DNA of 64,000 bases from Amphritea pacifica (GCF_016924145.1 NZ_JAFFZO010000015.1:1-64000), one strand, 5' to 3'; positions 34,254 through 42,715 are shown, counted from the first letter of the stretch. Program-made: numbers and translations. The notes: generated by a model from the sequence alone, not told the origin.

Positions 34254-35456
34254 ATGGAATCTAATTCTGTCACTGACGTTGTAGCGAAACAAAACTATCT
34301 GATCCCCATCACTAAGCGGCCTGAACTCTGCTTTATCCGTGGTGCAGGTCACTATCTGTTTGATCAGCATGATAAAGGCTATCTCGACTGGATTCAGGGC
34401 TGGGCGGTTAACACCCTGGGGCATAGTCCTGAAGTGATGCAGCAGGCGCTGATCAAACAGTCAGCACAGCTGATCAACCCCAGCCCGGCTTTCTATAATC
34501 AGCCGATGCTTGAGCTGGCAGAGATGCTGTGTGAGAACTCCCGGTTTGATCAGGTGTTCTTCACCAATAGTGGTGCTGAGGCCAACGAAGGGGCGATCAA
34601 GCTGGCGCGAAAGTGGGGGCAGAAGCATAAACATGGTGCTTTCAAGATCATCACCTTCCAGCACAGTTTCCATGGCCGGACGCTGGCGACTATGTCGGCC
34701 ACCGGTAAAGAGGCATTTGCGCCACTATTTGAGCCTAAAGTGAGCGGTTTTACCAAGGTGCCCTATAATGATCTGGCAGCCACTGAAAGCGCGATTGATG
34801 ATCAGACGGTCGCAGTTATGCTGGAGCTGATTCAGGGTGAGGCGGGGGTAATCCCGGCGGATGCTGAATTTGTTGCCGGGCTGGACGCGCTGTGTAAACA
34901 GCATAATCTGTTACTGATCGTGGATGAGGTGCAAACCGGGATTGGCCGGACCGGCACGTTGTTCGCCTATCAGCAGTATCAGGCCGAACCGCACATTATG
35001 ACACTGGGTAAAGGGCTGGGTGGCGGTGTACCGATTGCAGCGATGGTGATCGATAAAGCGATCAGCTGTTTTGATCCCGGTGATCAGGGCGGCACCTACA
35101 ATGGTAATCCGCTGATGTGTGCGGTCTCCGCGGCGGTGTTGCAGGAGGTGCTGGCGGAAGGCTTTATGGCTCAGATCAACCGTGTCAGCGAGTATTTCTG
35201 CCAGCAGCTGTCTGCGTTGGCTGAAGAGTTTGGTCTGGGGGCGATTCGGGGCAAAGGTCTGTTGCTGGCGATCAATACTGGCCCCTTCTCTGGCCCACAG
35301 ATTGTTGAACTGGCCAGAGAGGCAGGGCTGTTGCTGAATGCACCACGAGAGGACTCGCTGCGGTTTATGCCCGCACTGACACTGACGGAAACCGAGGTGG
35401 ATGAAGGTATTGCGCTGCTGGCGGGTGTATTAACAACCCTGAAAGCCGCTAAATAA
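34254..35456 (+). CDS. argD: Acetylornithine aminotransferase family protein
   Basis: PLP class-III aminotransferase, 400 residues. It most likely makes N-acetylornithine from N-acetylglutamate semialdehyde in arginine synthesis; succinylornithine or other omega-amino substrates cannot be excluded. The PLP lysine is K253 in LGKGLGGG, the ring-nitrogen aspartate D224 in LLIVDEVQTGIGRTG, and the phosphate-binding NSGAEANEGAIKLAR is at 105-119. AAGGA lies eight bases before ATG 34254. It stands downstream of the leader/terminator/repeat region; no other arg gene is in the window. Confidence 0.9.
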   Translation: MESNSVTDVVAKQNYLIPITKRPELCFIRGAGHYLFDQHDKGYLDWIQGWAVNTLGHSPEVMQQALIKQSAQLINPSPAFYNQPMLELAEMLCENSRFDQVFFTNSGAEANEGAIKLARKWGQKHKHGAFKIITFQHSFHGRTLATMSATGKEAFAPLFEPKVSGFTKVPYNDLAATESAIDDQTVAVMLELIQGEAGVIPADAEFVAGLDALCKQHNLLLIVDEVQTGIGRTGTLFAYQQYQAEPHIMTLGKGLGGGVPIAAMVIDKAISCFDPGDQGGTYNGNPLMCAVSAAVLQEVLAEGFMAQINRVSEYFCQQLSALAEEFGLGAIRGKGLLLAINTGPFSGPQIVELAREAGLLLNAPREDSLRFMPALTLTETEVDEGIALLAGVLTTLKAAK

Positions 35457-35471
35457 TCACTGTTGTGAACG

Positions 35472-35539
35472 TGCGCCCTGGGTGGAATCTCCTGCAAAGG
35501 GCGCTGAATGAAACAATGGTTCCGGGATCTCCCGGAACC
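35472..35539 (+). other. Two hairpins between argD and the RimK-like gene
   Basis: GCGCCCT...AGGGCGC (starting at 35472) and a near-perfect ten-pair palindrome GGTTCCGGGA-TC-TCCCGGAACC (35518-35539). Neither is followed by a U-run, so they are not ordinary intrinsic terminators. They could stabilise the argD mRNA end or act in the leader of the next gene. Confidence 0.5.
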
Positions 35540-35630
35540 AGAAAGCTGTATATAACCCTGTGAATCTGGGGTGCCCAAACCGTCAGTGACTGATGTGCTC
35601 AAGCATCGCCCCAAACCGTTGGACTGACAT

Positions 35631-37079
35631 ATGTATAAAACTCTTTTCGTGGTGGATGATGACGTTTCCCTGTCCGGTCTGCCTGCCAATACCCTGACCT
35701 TTGAGACCTATCTGCGGGATTACCCTAAACTGGGTGAGCCGAAGATCCGCATTATCAACCTGTGCGATACCGAGCGCTATCTCAGCAAGGGCTATTACTG
35801 CTCCTTGCTGGCGGAAGCCCGTCAGCATCAGGTGCTGCCCAGTGTTAAGGTGATTAACGCCTTACGTAGCCGGCGCAGTTCCGGTCTGTGGCTGAGCAGT
35901 TCGCTTCTGGCAGGCTTATCCGGCGAGAAAGAGATAGAGGGCAGTCAGATCATCTGTATGGGCGAAGTGGCCGACCCGCGTTTTAAAAAGATTGCCAGTA
36001 AGGCGTTTCAGCAGTTTCCTGCGCCATTGCTGGAGATGTCCCTGAGCGTCACCGAGTCGGGCCATGATATCCGTCTGAGTCGCTGTTCTCTGTCCTCCCT
36101 GACCGCTGAACAACTCAGTTTTGCCCTCGGAGTGATGGATCAATACGCGCGAATTAGCTGGCACAAGAAGGGTTCCGGTAAGAAGTATCGCTGGGATCTG
36201 GCGATTCTGCTGGACCCGGAGGAGAAGGTGCCCCCCAGTGATAAACGGGCGATCTCCCGGTTTGTTAAAGCCGCCGAAAAGTATGGTATCCGGGCCCAGA
36301 TTGTCACCGCTGATGAGCTCAACCATCTGAGCCAGTTTGATGGTCTGTTTATCCGGGAAACCACGGCGATAGATCATCATACCTACCGTCTGGCATGCGA
36401 GGCGGAAGAGAATGGTCTGGTGGTGCTGGATGATCCCAGCTCGATTTTGCGGTGCTGCAATAAGGTTTATCTGCACGATGCCTTTAATTACAAAAAGGTT
36501 CCCAGCCTGAAAACGCAGATGATTACCGATGCCAGTGAGGGCACTCTGGACAGTATCGAAGCGGAGTTTGGTTATCCGGTGGTGCTGAAACTGCCGGAAG
36601 GTTCGTTCTCTAAAGGGGTGTTTAAAGCGGCATCCCGTGAGGAACTGAAAACCCTGCTGGATCAGCTGTTTCTGGAATCTGCACTGTTGCTGGTGCAGGA
36701 GTATATGTTTACTGCGTTTGACTGGCGGATCGGAGTGCTCAACGGCCGGGCGATCTATGCCTGTCGTTACCATATGGCGCGTAATCACTGGCAGATCTAT
36801 AACCATGGTTCGAAGCGCAACTTCTCTGGCGGCTTTGATACTCTGGCCACCTTTGAGGTGCCCCGGGTGGTGCTCGATGCAGCCCTGAAAGCGGCCGCTG
36901 TGGTGGGTGATGGCCTCTATGGGATCGATATCAAAGAGGTGGATAAGTGTGCCTATGTGATCGAGGTGAACGACAACCCCAGCATCGATAGCGATGTCGA
37001 GGATCTCTACCTGGGCGAGGAGCTGTATATGCAGATTATGCATGAGTTCCTGCGTCGCTTTGAGCTACGGGGACGCTAG
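35631..37079 (+). CDS. RimK-like ATP-grasp ligase with N-terminal RLAN-type domain
   Basis: A 482-residue protein. The C-terminal ATP-grasp domain (about 270-475) has GYPVVLKLPEGSFSKGVF for the nucleotide-binding lysine loop, the LVQEYM strand, and the Mg-binding IEVNDNPSID. The N-terminal 200 residues form a separate conserved domain found in RimK-family proteins of marine gammaproteobacteria. The enzyme likely adds an amino acid to a peptide or small molecule with ATP; the substrate is unknown. The following GNAT-C39 gene starts 23 bases later, so the two probably form one pathway. Confidence 0.85.
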   Translation: MYKTLFVVDDDVSLSGLPANTLTFETYLRDYPKLGEPKIRIINLCDTERYLSKGYYCSLLAEARQHQVLPSVKVINALRSRRSSGLWLSSSLLAGLSGEKEIEGSQIICMGEVADPRFKKIASKAFQQFPAPLLEMSLSVTESGHDIRLSRCSLSSLTAEQLSFALGVMDQYARISWHKKGSGKKYRWDLAILLDPEEKVPPSDKRAISRFVKAAEKYGIRAQIVTADELNHLSQFDGLFIRETTAIDHHTYRLACEAEENGLVVLDDPSSILRCCNKVYLHDAFNYKKVPSLKTQMITDASEGTLDSIEAEFGYPVVLKLPEGSFSKGVFKAASREELKTLLDQLFLESALLLVQEYMFTAFDWRIGVLNGRAIYACRYHMARNHWQIYNHGSKRNFSGGFDTLATFEVPRVVLDAALKAAAVVGDGLYGIDIKEVDKCAYVIEVNDNPSIDSDVEDLYLGEELYMQIMHEFLRRFELRGR

Positions 37080-37102
37080 GTCATGATCAGGGATAACCAT
37101 TG

Positions 37103-38263
37103 ATGAACGCGAAGCCAGAGCTTCCGCCAATCACTTTTCGCCGGGCAACCCTCGATGATCTGGATATTCTGGAGCAGATAGAGAATCGCTGTTTTGAAGG
37201 GGACCGGCTCCATCGGCGTAGCCTGCGTAACTGGATCAAAGCCCCCCACGGTGAGTTTCTGGTGGCGGTCAGTGAGAATCAGGTAGTGGGTTATGGACTG
37301 GTCTGGTGCCATAAAGGCACCCGGCTGGCGCGCCTGTATTCGCTGGCATTGTTGCCAGAGATGCGCGGGTCCGGCGCGGCGGCCCGACTGATGAGTGAGC
37401 TTGAGTCGGCCACCGCGGGGCGGGGCTATCTGTTTATGCGGCTGGAGGTCGCCAAATCAAACCAGGCGGCGGCCGCGCTTTATCGTCGCTGTGGTTATCG
37501 GGTGTTTGGCGAATATCATGATTATTACGAGGATCACTCCGATGCATTGCGGATGCAGAAGACAATTCAGTATCTGAGTATCGATAAAACCCAGCGCTTA
37601 ACCCCCTGGTATCAGCAAACCACCCCCTTTACCTGCGGCCCGGCAGCGCTGATGATGGCGATGGCCAGTCTGGATGAAACTCAGGTAGTGGATCAGAAAG
37701 AGGAGCTGGATATCTGGCGTCAGGCTACCACCGTGTTTATGACCACCGGACATGGTGGTTGTCATCCACTGGGGCTGGCACTGGCCGCCAGTCAGCGGGG
37801 ATTTCGGGCGGAGGTGTTGATCAACACGGGAGGTCCGCTGTTTGTCGATGGTGTTCGCTCGGCACACAAAAAAGAGGTGCTGGCTGTTGTGCATCAGCAG
37901 TTTGTCGAAAAAACCGATCGCGATGAACATATCCGGGTGATCTATGAAGAGCTGGATCAGCAGCGCATCTCCGACTGGCTGCAGGAGGGCTATGCGGTGA
38001 TCATCCTTATCAGCACCTTCCGGCTGGATGGCAAAAAAGCGCCCCACTGGGTGGCGGTCACCGGCATCGATGAACGCTGCTTTTACGTTCATGACCCCGA
38101 TGCCGAGGATATCAGTCAACTGGCCATCGATAACCAGTATCTGCCGATTACCCGGCAGGACTTCGATAAGATGTCAGCCTTTGGCAGTGGCCGGCTGAGA
38201 ACCGCGGTGGCGATCAGGAAGCGGGAACTGAACATAGATAAGTACACTGCATACCCGCTGTAA
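37103..38263 (+). CDS. GNAT acetyltransferase fused to a C39-like peptidase
   Basis: Two-domain protein of about 386 residues. The GNAT domain (about 10-155) has the acetyl-CoA loop in RGSGAAARL (89-97). The C-terminal half (165-345) is a papain-like C39 peptidase: catalytic C178 in TTPFTCGPAALMM, the His in APHWVAVTGID and the Asp in YVHDPD. No transporter domains follow, so it is not a bacteriocin exporter. Paired with the RimK-like ligase, it suggests a cycle of ligation, acetylation and peptide cleavage; this is inference from context. ATG 37103 follows a TTG one codon earlier. Confidence 0.85.
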   Translation: MNAKPELPPITFRRATLDDLDILEQIENRCFEGDRLHRRSLRNWIKAPHGEFLVAVSENQVVGYGLVWCHKGTRLARLYSLALLPEMRGSGAAARLMSELESATAGRGYLFMRLEVAKSNQAAAALYRRCGYRVFGEYHDYYEDHSDALRMQKTIQYLSIDKTQRLTPWYQQTTPFTCGPAALMMAMASLDETQVVDQKEELDIWRQATTVFMTTGHGGCHPLGLALAASQRGFRAEVLINTGGPLFVDGVRSAHKKEVLAVVHQQFVEKTDRDEHIRVIYEELDQQRISDWLQEGYAVIILISTFRLDGKKAPHWVAVTGIDERCFYVHDPDAEDISQLAIDNQYLPITRQDFDKMSAFGSGRLRTAVAIRKRELNIDKYTAYPL

Positions 38264-38273
38264 GAGTCTCGTC

Positions 38274-38304
38274 TTGACATTCCCCCAACCGGAACCTTTA
38301 TACT
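38274..38304 (+). promoter_or_regulatory. CueR/MerR-type copper-responsive promoter
   Basis: TTGACA (38274-38279) and TATACT (38299-38304) are separated by 19 bases, the over-long spacer of MerR-family promoters. The spacer TTCCCCCAACCGGAACCTT has the dyad TTCC-N7-GGAA. It matches the E. coli copA CueR promoter spacer in position and in its TTCCCC and GGAA blocks. It drives the following four-gene cluster. The cueR gene itself is not in the window. Confidence 0.75.
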
Positions 38305-38363
38305 CAGTGTGACTGCCGGCTCAGATGGGCACGGCAGAAGAGGTAAAACGGAGACGATATTGT

Positions 38364-38717
38364 ATGTGGGTAAAGCTTAAACAGCTGATTGTCGTGTTAC
38401 TGGTGTTGAGCGTTCAGCTGCAGCCAGTGCATGTGCATGCTGTTGAGTTGCAAACACTGCAGTCTGGACACTCCGTTGGCCAGTTGTACCATGGTCATGG
38501 CGCTGAGGATGGTGTTCATTTGGGATATGACAGCAGTTCAGATGACACCGAATACCATGGTCATCTGAGCGAGTGTCACCCCGGGCATATGCTGTCACCG
38601 GTAACCGCTGGGTTACAGCCGGTTAGAAAATTGACTCAGTTCGCGAGGTGGGAGCCGTTATGCCGGCTCTCATCCGTTTCTCTGGCGCAGGAAACACCGC
38701 CGCCCCGATCCCTTTGA
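38364..38717 (+). CDS. Secreted His-rich small protein, first gene of copper-type cluster
   Basis: A 117-residue protein from ATG 38364 (ACGGAGA upstream; an earlier in-frame ATG at 38325 lies too close to the promoter). Signal peptide about 1-25 (VVLLVLSVQLQPVHVHA). The mature part is rich in His with clusters YHGHG and YHGHLSECHPGHML, suited to bind Cu or similar soft metals. It resembles small His/Cys-rich proteins found beside metal efflux genes, but I cannot name a family. First gene behind the CueR-type promoter. Confidence 0.7.
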   Translation: MWVKLKQLIVVLLVLSVQLQPVHVHAVELQTLQSGHSVGQLYHGHGAEDGVHLGYDSSSDDTEYHGHLSECHPGHMLSPVTAGLQPVRKLTQFARWEPLCRLSSVSLAQETPPPRSL

Positions 38718-38777
38718 TCTGATCATCTCTACACTGCTATCTGTTGTTTTTCTTACGATTAAGGGAATTCTGTTGCT

Positions 38778-39359
38778 ATGAAAAAAATAATCTTATCGAT
38801 CTGCCTGCTGGCAGTGACCACACTGACCACTCAGCAAGTGATAGCCCATGGGGAGGCAACTGGTGTCATTAAAGAACGGATGGACCTGATGGAGGGTATG
38901 AAGGATGTCGTAAAAGAGGTCAGTGCTATCTATAAGGGCGAAGCAGAGTATAACGCTGACACTATTCGTAATGCCGCCGAAACGATTAAAACCCACTCCG
39001 GTGATGCCATGACAAAGCTGTTTCCTGAGGGCAGCCTGTCGGGGCACTCTGAAGCTAAACCGCTGATCTGGGAGGAGTGGCAACGCTTTAAAACCCTTGC
39101 AGACCGTCAGGTCCGACTGGCAGATGGGTTGTATCAAGCCGCAGACAATCAGGAAAGTGGTAACGCGGGTCATATGATGGGTGGCTCCGGAATGATGGGT
39201 AGTTCCGCTGGCATGATGGGGTCAGGCGGCATGATGGGCGGTACAGAACATATGATGGATGACCCCGAACTGCTTGCTAAGATGCCCTCCAGTGCGGTGT
39301 TTCAGATGCTGACCGACAACTGTTCATCCTGTCACGAGCGTTATCGCGAAGAGGAGTGA
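38778..39359 (+). CDS. Cytochrome c-prime-like protein with Met-rich insert
   Basis: Periplasmic four-helix haem protein, 193 residues. Signal peptide 1-23. Helices resemble cytochrome c-prime/c556 (IKERMDLMEGMKDVVKEVSAI; WEEWQRFKTLADRQ), and the single haem site CSSCH (182-186) is near the C-terminus as in that family. Unusually, residues 131-160 carry five Met-Met pairs separated by Gly/Ser with flanking His (HMM, GMM, GMM, GMM, HMM), a pattern typical of copper-binding segments. In the CueR-type cluster it may couple haem redox to copper binding. Confidence 0.82.
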   Translation: MKKIILSICLLAVTTLTTQQVIAHGEATGVIKERMDLMEGMKDVVKEVSAIYKGEAEYNADTIRNAAETIKTHSGDAMTKLFPEGSLSGHSEAKPLIWEEWQRFKTLADRQVRLADGLYQAADNQESGNAGHMMGGSGMMGSSAGMMGSGGMMGGTEHMMDDPELLAKMPSSAVFQMLTDNCSSCHERYREEE

Positions 39360-39367
39360 GTCGGCTG

Positions 39368-40261
39368 ATGAAAAAGCACGGGTTGCTTGTTGTCGTCGGG
39401 TTGGTGGTAGCGGTGACGGGCTGGTTTAGTCTGCCGCTGCTGGCCAGTATTCCTGAGCTGAAACTGAGTACAGCCAGGGGTGATGTGTCCCGGGGCGCTT
39501 ATCTGGCCAGAGCCAGTGGCTGCATCGCTTGTCATACCGATGTTAAAGGCGGTGGTGCTCCTTTGGCTGGTGGCGCGCCACTGAAAACGGAGTTTGGCAC
39601 TTTTTATCCGCCTAACCTGACTACCGATGTGCAAAACGGTATCGGTGGCTGGACTCTGGAGCAGTTTGCCATTGCGCTGCGTCATGGTGTTTCGCCATCG
39701 GGTGATCCCTATTATCCGGCGTTTCCCTATGAGTTTTATGCCGGTCTTAGTGATCAGGATATTACTGATCTCTGGGCTGCGTTCCAGACCGTTCCGCCGG
39801 TTGCTCAGACAAGTACAGAGCATCAGCTGGGCTTTCCCTTTAATCTGCGCCGGAGTCTCTACCTGTGGCAGGCGATGTTTCTGGATGAACGTCTCTTCGC
39901 AGCAGAACCCGATAAAGATGAGCGTTACAACCGGGGAAAATTTCTGGTTGAGAGTGCGGCCCATTGTGCGGCCTGCCACAGCCCGAGAAACCTGTTAGGT
40001 GCACTGGATAGCGGCGCGCTATATACGGGAGGTGCGTCAGCGCTGGAGCAAGAGGGAAATATTCCTCCGATAACGGCTAAAGCCCTGACTGAAGCGGGAT
40101 GGAATGAGCTGGATCTGGGTTATGCCCTGAAAACCGGCGTCAAAGCCGATGGTGACGTGTTCGGTGGCAGCATGGCGGAAGTGGTGCGTGAAGGCACTGC
40201 TTACCTGCAGCAGCAGGATAGGAATGCGATTGCATACTATCTGTTTAACCGGGATGACTAG
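39368..40261 (+). CDS. Dihaem c-type cytochrome
   Basis: Membrane-anchored or exported cytochrome of about 297 residues. N-terminal hydrophobic segment 6-26, then two haem motifs: CIACH (52-56) in the first domain and CAACH near residue 200 in the second. The pattern GGAPLKTEFGTFYPPNLTTD resembles cytochrome subunits of periplasmic alcohol/aldehyde dehydrogenases. ATG 39368 is chosen; a GTG at 39356 overlaps the previous stop (GTGA) and is possible. It may take electrons from the preceding cytochrome c-prime-like protein. Confidence 0.85.
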   Translation: MKKHGLLVVVGLVVAVTGWFSLPLLASIPELKLSTARGDVSRGAYLARASGCIACHTDVKGGGAPLAGGAPLKTEFGTFYPPNLTTDVQNGIGGWTLEQFAIALRHGVSPSGDPYYPAFPYEFYAGLSDQDITDLWAAFQTVPPVAQTSTEHQLGFPFNLRRSLYLWQAMFLDERLFAAEPDKDERYNRGKFLVESAAHCAACHSPRNLLGALDSGALYTGGASALEQEGNIPPITAKALTEAGWNELDLGYALKTGVKADGDVFGGSMAEVVREGTAYLQQQDRNAIAYYLFNRDD

Positions 40262-40302
40262 CGCGTTAAGCCGTTGTGAAAGCTTACACGGAGGAGATTG
40301 AT

Positions 40303-40635
40303 ATGGTCGATAAACAAACAGCAAGCGTCGAGTCCGGTTTCAGTTTTGCTCTGATGGCAGGTTTCACTCCGGACAGCGCACAACAAGAGATCCTGGCAAC
40401 CACTGAGGGCGTGCTGTCGGTCGAATGGCAGGCTAAGCACCTGATCGTCCGTTACAGCATTATGCAGACCGGTCTGCCCCAGCTGCAACAGCAACTGCAA
40501 CAGCTGGGCATCCCCCTGAAACAGAGCCGCTGGCAGGGTATAAAAGCAGGTCTGAAATGTTTTACCGATGACAATCTCAGGGCCCATGCGGTCCACGAAC
40601 ATCAGTGCTGTGGTAAACCGCCTAAGGGGATGTAG
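40303..40635 (+). CDS. Small cytoplasmic protein with HMA-like core and His/Cys tail
   Basis: A 110-residue protein from ATG 40303 (GGAGGA upstream). No signal peptide. The central part (about 15-75) has the size and strand-helix order of a heavy-metal-associated fold (TEGVLSVEWQAKHLIVRYSI, then TGLPQLQQQLQQLGI) but lacks the CxxC metal motif. The C-terminal tail HAVHEHQCCGKPPKGM offers His and a Cys pair instead. Likely a metal-binding or accessory factor for the copper cluster. Family not firmly recognised. Confidence 0.6.
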   Translation: MVDKQTASVESGFSFALMAGFTPDSAQQEILATTEGVLSVEWQAKHLIVRYSIMQTGLPQLQQQLQQLGIPLKQSRWQGIKAGLKCFTDDNLRAHAVHEHQCCGKPPKGM

Positions 40636-40656
40636 GGGGAATCAGGTTTGTTGGTT

Positions 40657-41103
40657 CTAAGGTATAGAGCGTGAGGGGGTATTAGCTTTCAACCAAGAGG
40701 AAATATGTTTCAGCAGCTCTGTTTCAGGTATTCTGGTTTTACCCTTTATCGCGCATTCCCAGACTGTTAATACTCTCCAGCCCTGCTTTTCCAGCAGTGC
40801 CTTTTGTCGCTGATCTCTGTTTTTGTTGCCGTTTAACTTTGCTTTCCAGAAGTCTGTTCTGGTTGCGGGAAGTTTGAAAAGATGACAATCATGCGCATGC
40901 CAGAAACAGCCATGGACGAAGATAACCGCTTTGTATTTGGGAAGGACCAGATCCGGTTTTCCGGGTAGTTCTTTGGCGTTTACCCTGTATCTGAAGCCTG
41001 CCGCATGCAGGTGTCTTCGAAGCCAGAGTTCTGGCTTCGTGTTTTGCGCTTTGATGGCTTGCATATTCTTCCGACGGATATCGGAAGAATGAACGTCAGT
41101 CAT
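40657..41103 (-). CDS. vsr: Very-short-patch repair endonuclease
   Basis: Nicks DNA 5-prime to T in T-G mismatches that arise when 5-methylcytosine is deaminated. Family motifs are clear in the 148 residues: DIRRKNMQAIKAQNTKPELW at the N-terminus, the metal-binding PGKPDLVLPKYKAVIFVHG, CFWHAHDC, and VWECAIKG. It overlaps the methyltransferase gene by eight bases and is the last gene of the island. Its fixed link to a Dcm-type enzyme suggests it repairs damage at that enzyme's site. Confidence 0.95.
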   Translation of the reverse strand: MTDVHSSDIRRKNMQAIKAQNTKPELWLRRHLHAAGFRYRVNAKELPGKPDLVLPKYKAVIFVHGCFWHAHDCHLFKLPATRTDFWKAKLNGNKNRDQRQKALLEKQGWRVLTVWECAIKGKTRIPETELLKHISSWLKANTPSRSIP

Positions 41104-42715
41104 GTACTTGTGTCATTGAAAGTTCGAACTCAGCCTCAGTTTTTGACTGTTCAGGTTCATTCCGATCAATGATGTTCTTCACAATTTTAGCAATTTTATA
41201 TGCAAGTAAAGGGGGGACAGCATTGCCTACCTGGTGGAATTGTTGTGTCCGGGGGCCTTGAAAAAAATAGTTATCTGGGAATGTTTGTAATCTGGCCGCT
41301 TCTCTAACTGTCAGGCTTCGGCACTGACTAGGTTCCGGGTGTATGAAGTAATGCCCGTCTTTCGATATGTGGCTGGTTACGGTAGTTGAAGGTCCTTCCT
41401 CGGTCTGTACACGAAAACGATCAGAAAACTTTCCCGTTTTCCAGTTCTTATGCTCAGGTGCGAGGTCTTTGAGACTGAACTCTTTATGTCCTTTAGGTGA
41501 TCTTCTATGAGCTTTCGCGAAGCTGGAGGCATAAACATACCGCTTAAGGTCTAGGGTCATATGTCCTTTCGACTCATGGTTAAGCCAAACTTTCAACTGA
41601 TCACCATCTTTCTGGTACCAATTGTTCAGAGTCTTATCCGACATGGTTTTGAAACCTCTTTTATTTACCCTCAAGCTACCGGGGTTTTCTCTTAGCTTTA
41701 ACTGTTTCTTTGCGTTATTTAAATGAGGGATTAGTTCTAATAATGAAGTTTGGTCGCTTTGGGTTATATCGTGTTTAAGGTCGTCAATATGCCTGGATAC
41801 TTCATTTATCCATTCTTGTGTACTGTCTTTTTGCTTTGTCAAAGTACTACGAATTGGTGGAAGCCCTTCGATTACTTCTGAAACGCTTCTTGTGGTGGTC
41901 TTCTCTAAAATTCCATGGGGTGTTTCTATATCCTCTCGAATACCTAGAAGTATTACCCTGTGACGAGCTTGAGGAATCCCATACTCTTCAGATCGAATTA
42001 TGAATTTTCGGGCATCAAAATCATTTGGATCATCGGAATAGATAAAAGAATCATTAGATACTAACGAGCAAATGCGATACTTGTGGCCTGTTGTTTCCTT
42101 GCCAAGTGCCTTATTTGGATCCGACAAGTCTTTGAGAATGTCGTGGAAAATTGGGCGCCCATGCACCTTTGCTGAAAGAATGCCCTTTACATTTTCCATG
42201 ACAAATACTGACGGCGTGTATGTCTGAATGATTTTAAGATATTCCTTGTAAAGAAAATGCCGATGATCATCTTCAGCTATGTAACTCGTTATACCTTTAT
42301 TTCTTGCTCGCCCGACGAGGGAGTATGCTTGGCAAGGCGGTCCCCCAATAAGTACCCAGTCTTCATTATTTTTTCCTATACTTGCTGAAGTGATTCTGTC
42401 ATCAAGCTCAGCGTTACCGTCTTTGCTCCCTAACTTTATCTGACGGGCTTCCTTAAGAGAGCGCACCCACAGATCTTCTGTTTTATCACTATAGGGGATA
42501 TCAGACTTACCATTACAAAAATCATAGTAGTCATTGAGGCAGTCAGGCCTCTCTCGCTTGAGAAGGCGAAAAAATGCTCTCAGTTGTAATGTTGAATGGG
42601 CGTGCTTATCGACTTCAGCTGAAACTGCAATCTCAAATGCATTCTCTAATGAGGAAAATCCTTCTCCAAGACCTCCAGGTCCGGCAAAAAGGTCAACTAT
42701 CTGGATTGGTTTCAT
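41096..42715 (-). CDS. DNA (cytosine-5-)-methyltransferase
   Basis: S-adenosylmethionine-dependent 5-methylcytosine enzyme of 539 residues. Motif I is DLFAGPGGLGEGF (8-20), the catalytic loop GGPPCQAYS (C128), then MENVKG, QARHRVILLG and the C-terminal GNAVPPLLAYKIAKI. A region between motifs I and IV (about 45-115) is longer than in Dcm, and the target-recognition part is about 200 residues, so the target is not predictable. No restriction endonuclease gene is obvious beside it. It lies 159 bases after the receiver-protein gene in an AT-rich island. Confidence 0.93.
   Translation of the reverse strand: MKPIQIVDLFAGPGGLGEGFSSLENAFEIAVSAEVDKHAHSTLQLRAFFRLLKRERPDCLNDYYDFCNGKSDIPYSDKTEDLWVRSLKEARQIKLGSKDGNAELDDRITSASIGKNNEDWVLIGGPPCQAYSLVGRARNKGITSYIAEDDHRHFLYKEYLKIIQTYTPSVFVMENVKGILSAKVHGRPIFHDILKDLSDPNKALGKETTGHKYRICSLVSNDSFIYSDDPNDFDARKFIIRSEEYGIPQARHRVILLGIREDIETPHGILEKTTTRSVSEVIEGLPPIRSTLTKQKDSTQEWINEVSRHIDDLKHDITQSDQTSLLELIPHLNNAKKQLKLRENPGSLRVNKRGFKTMSDKTLNNWYQKDGDQLKVWLNHESKGHMTLDLKRYVYASSFAKAHRRSPKGHKEFSLKDLAPEHKNWKTGKFSDRFRVQTEEGPSTTVTSHISKDGHYFIHPEPSQCRSLTVREAARLQTFPDNYFFQGPRTQQFHQVGNAVPPLLAYKIAKIVKNIIDRNEPEQSKTEAEFELSMTQVHD

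Noticed and set aside
35518-35539. Palindrome GGTTCCGGGATCTCCCGGAACC as terminator of argD
   Set aside because: Excellent stem but followed by AGAAAGC, with no U-run; kept only as an unexplained hairpin.
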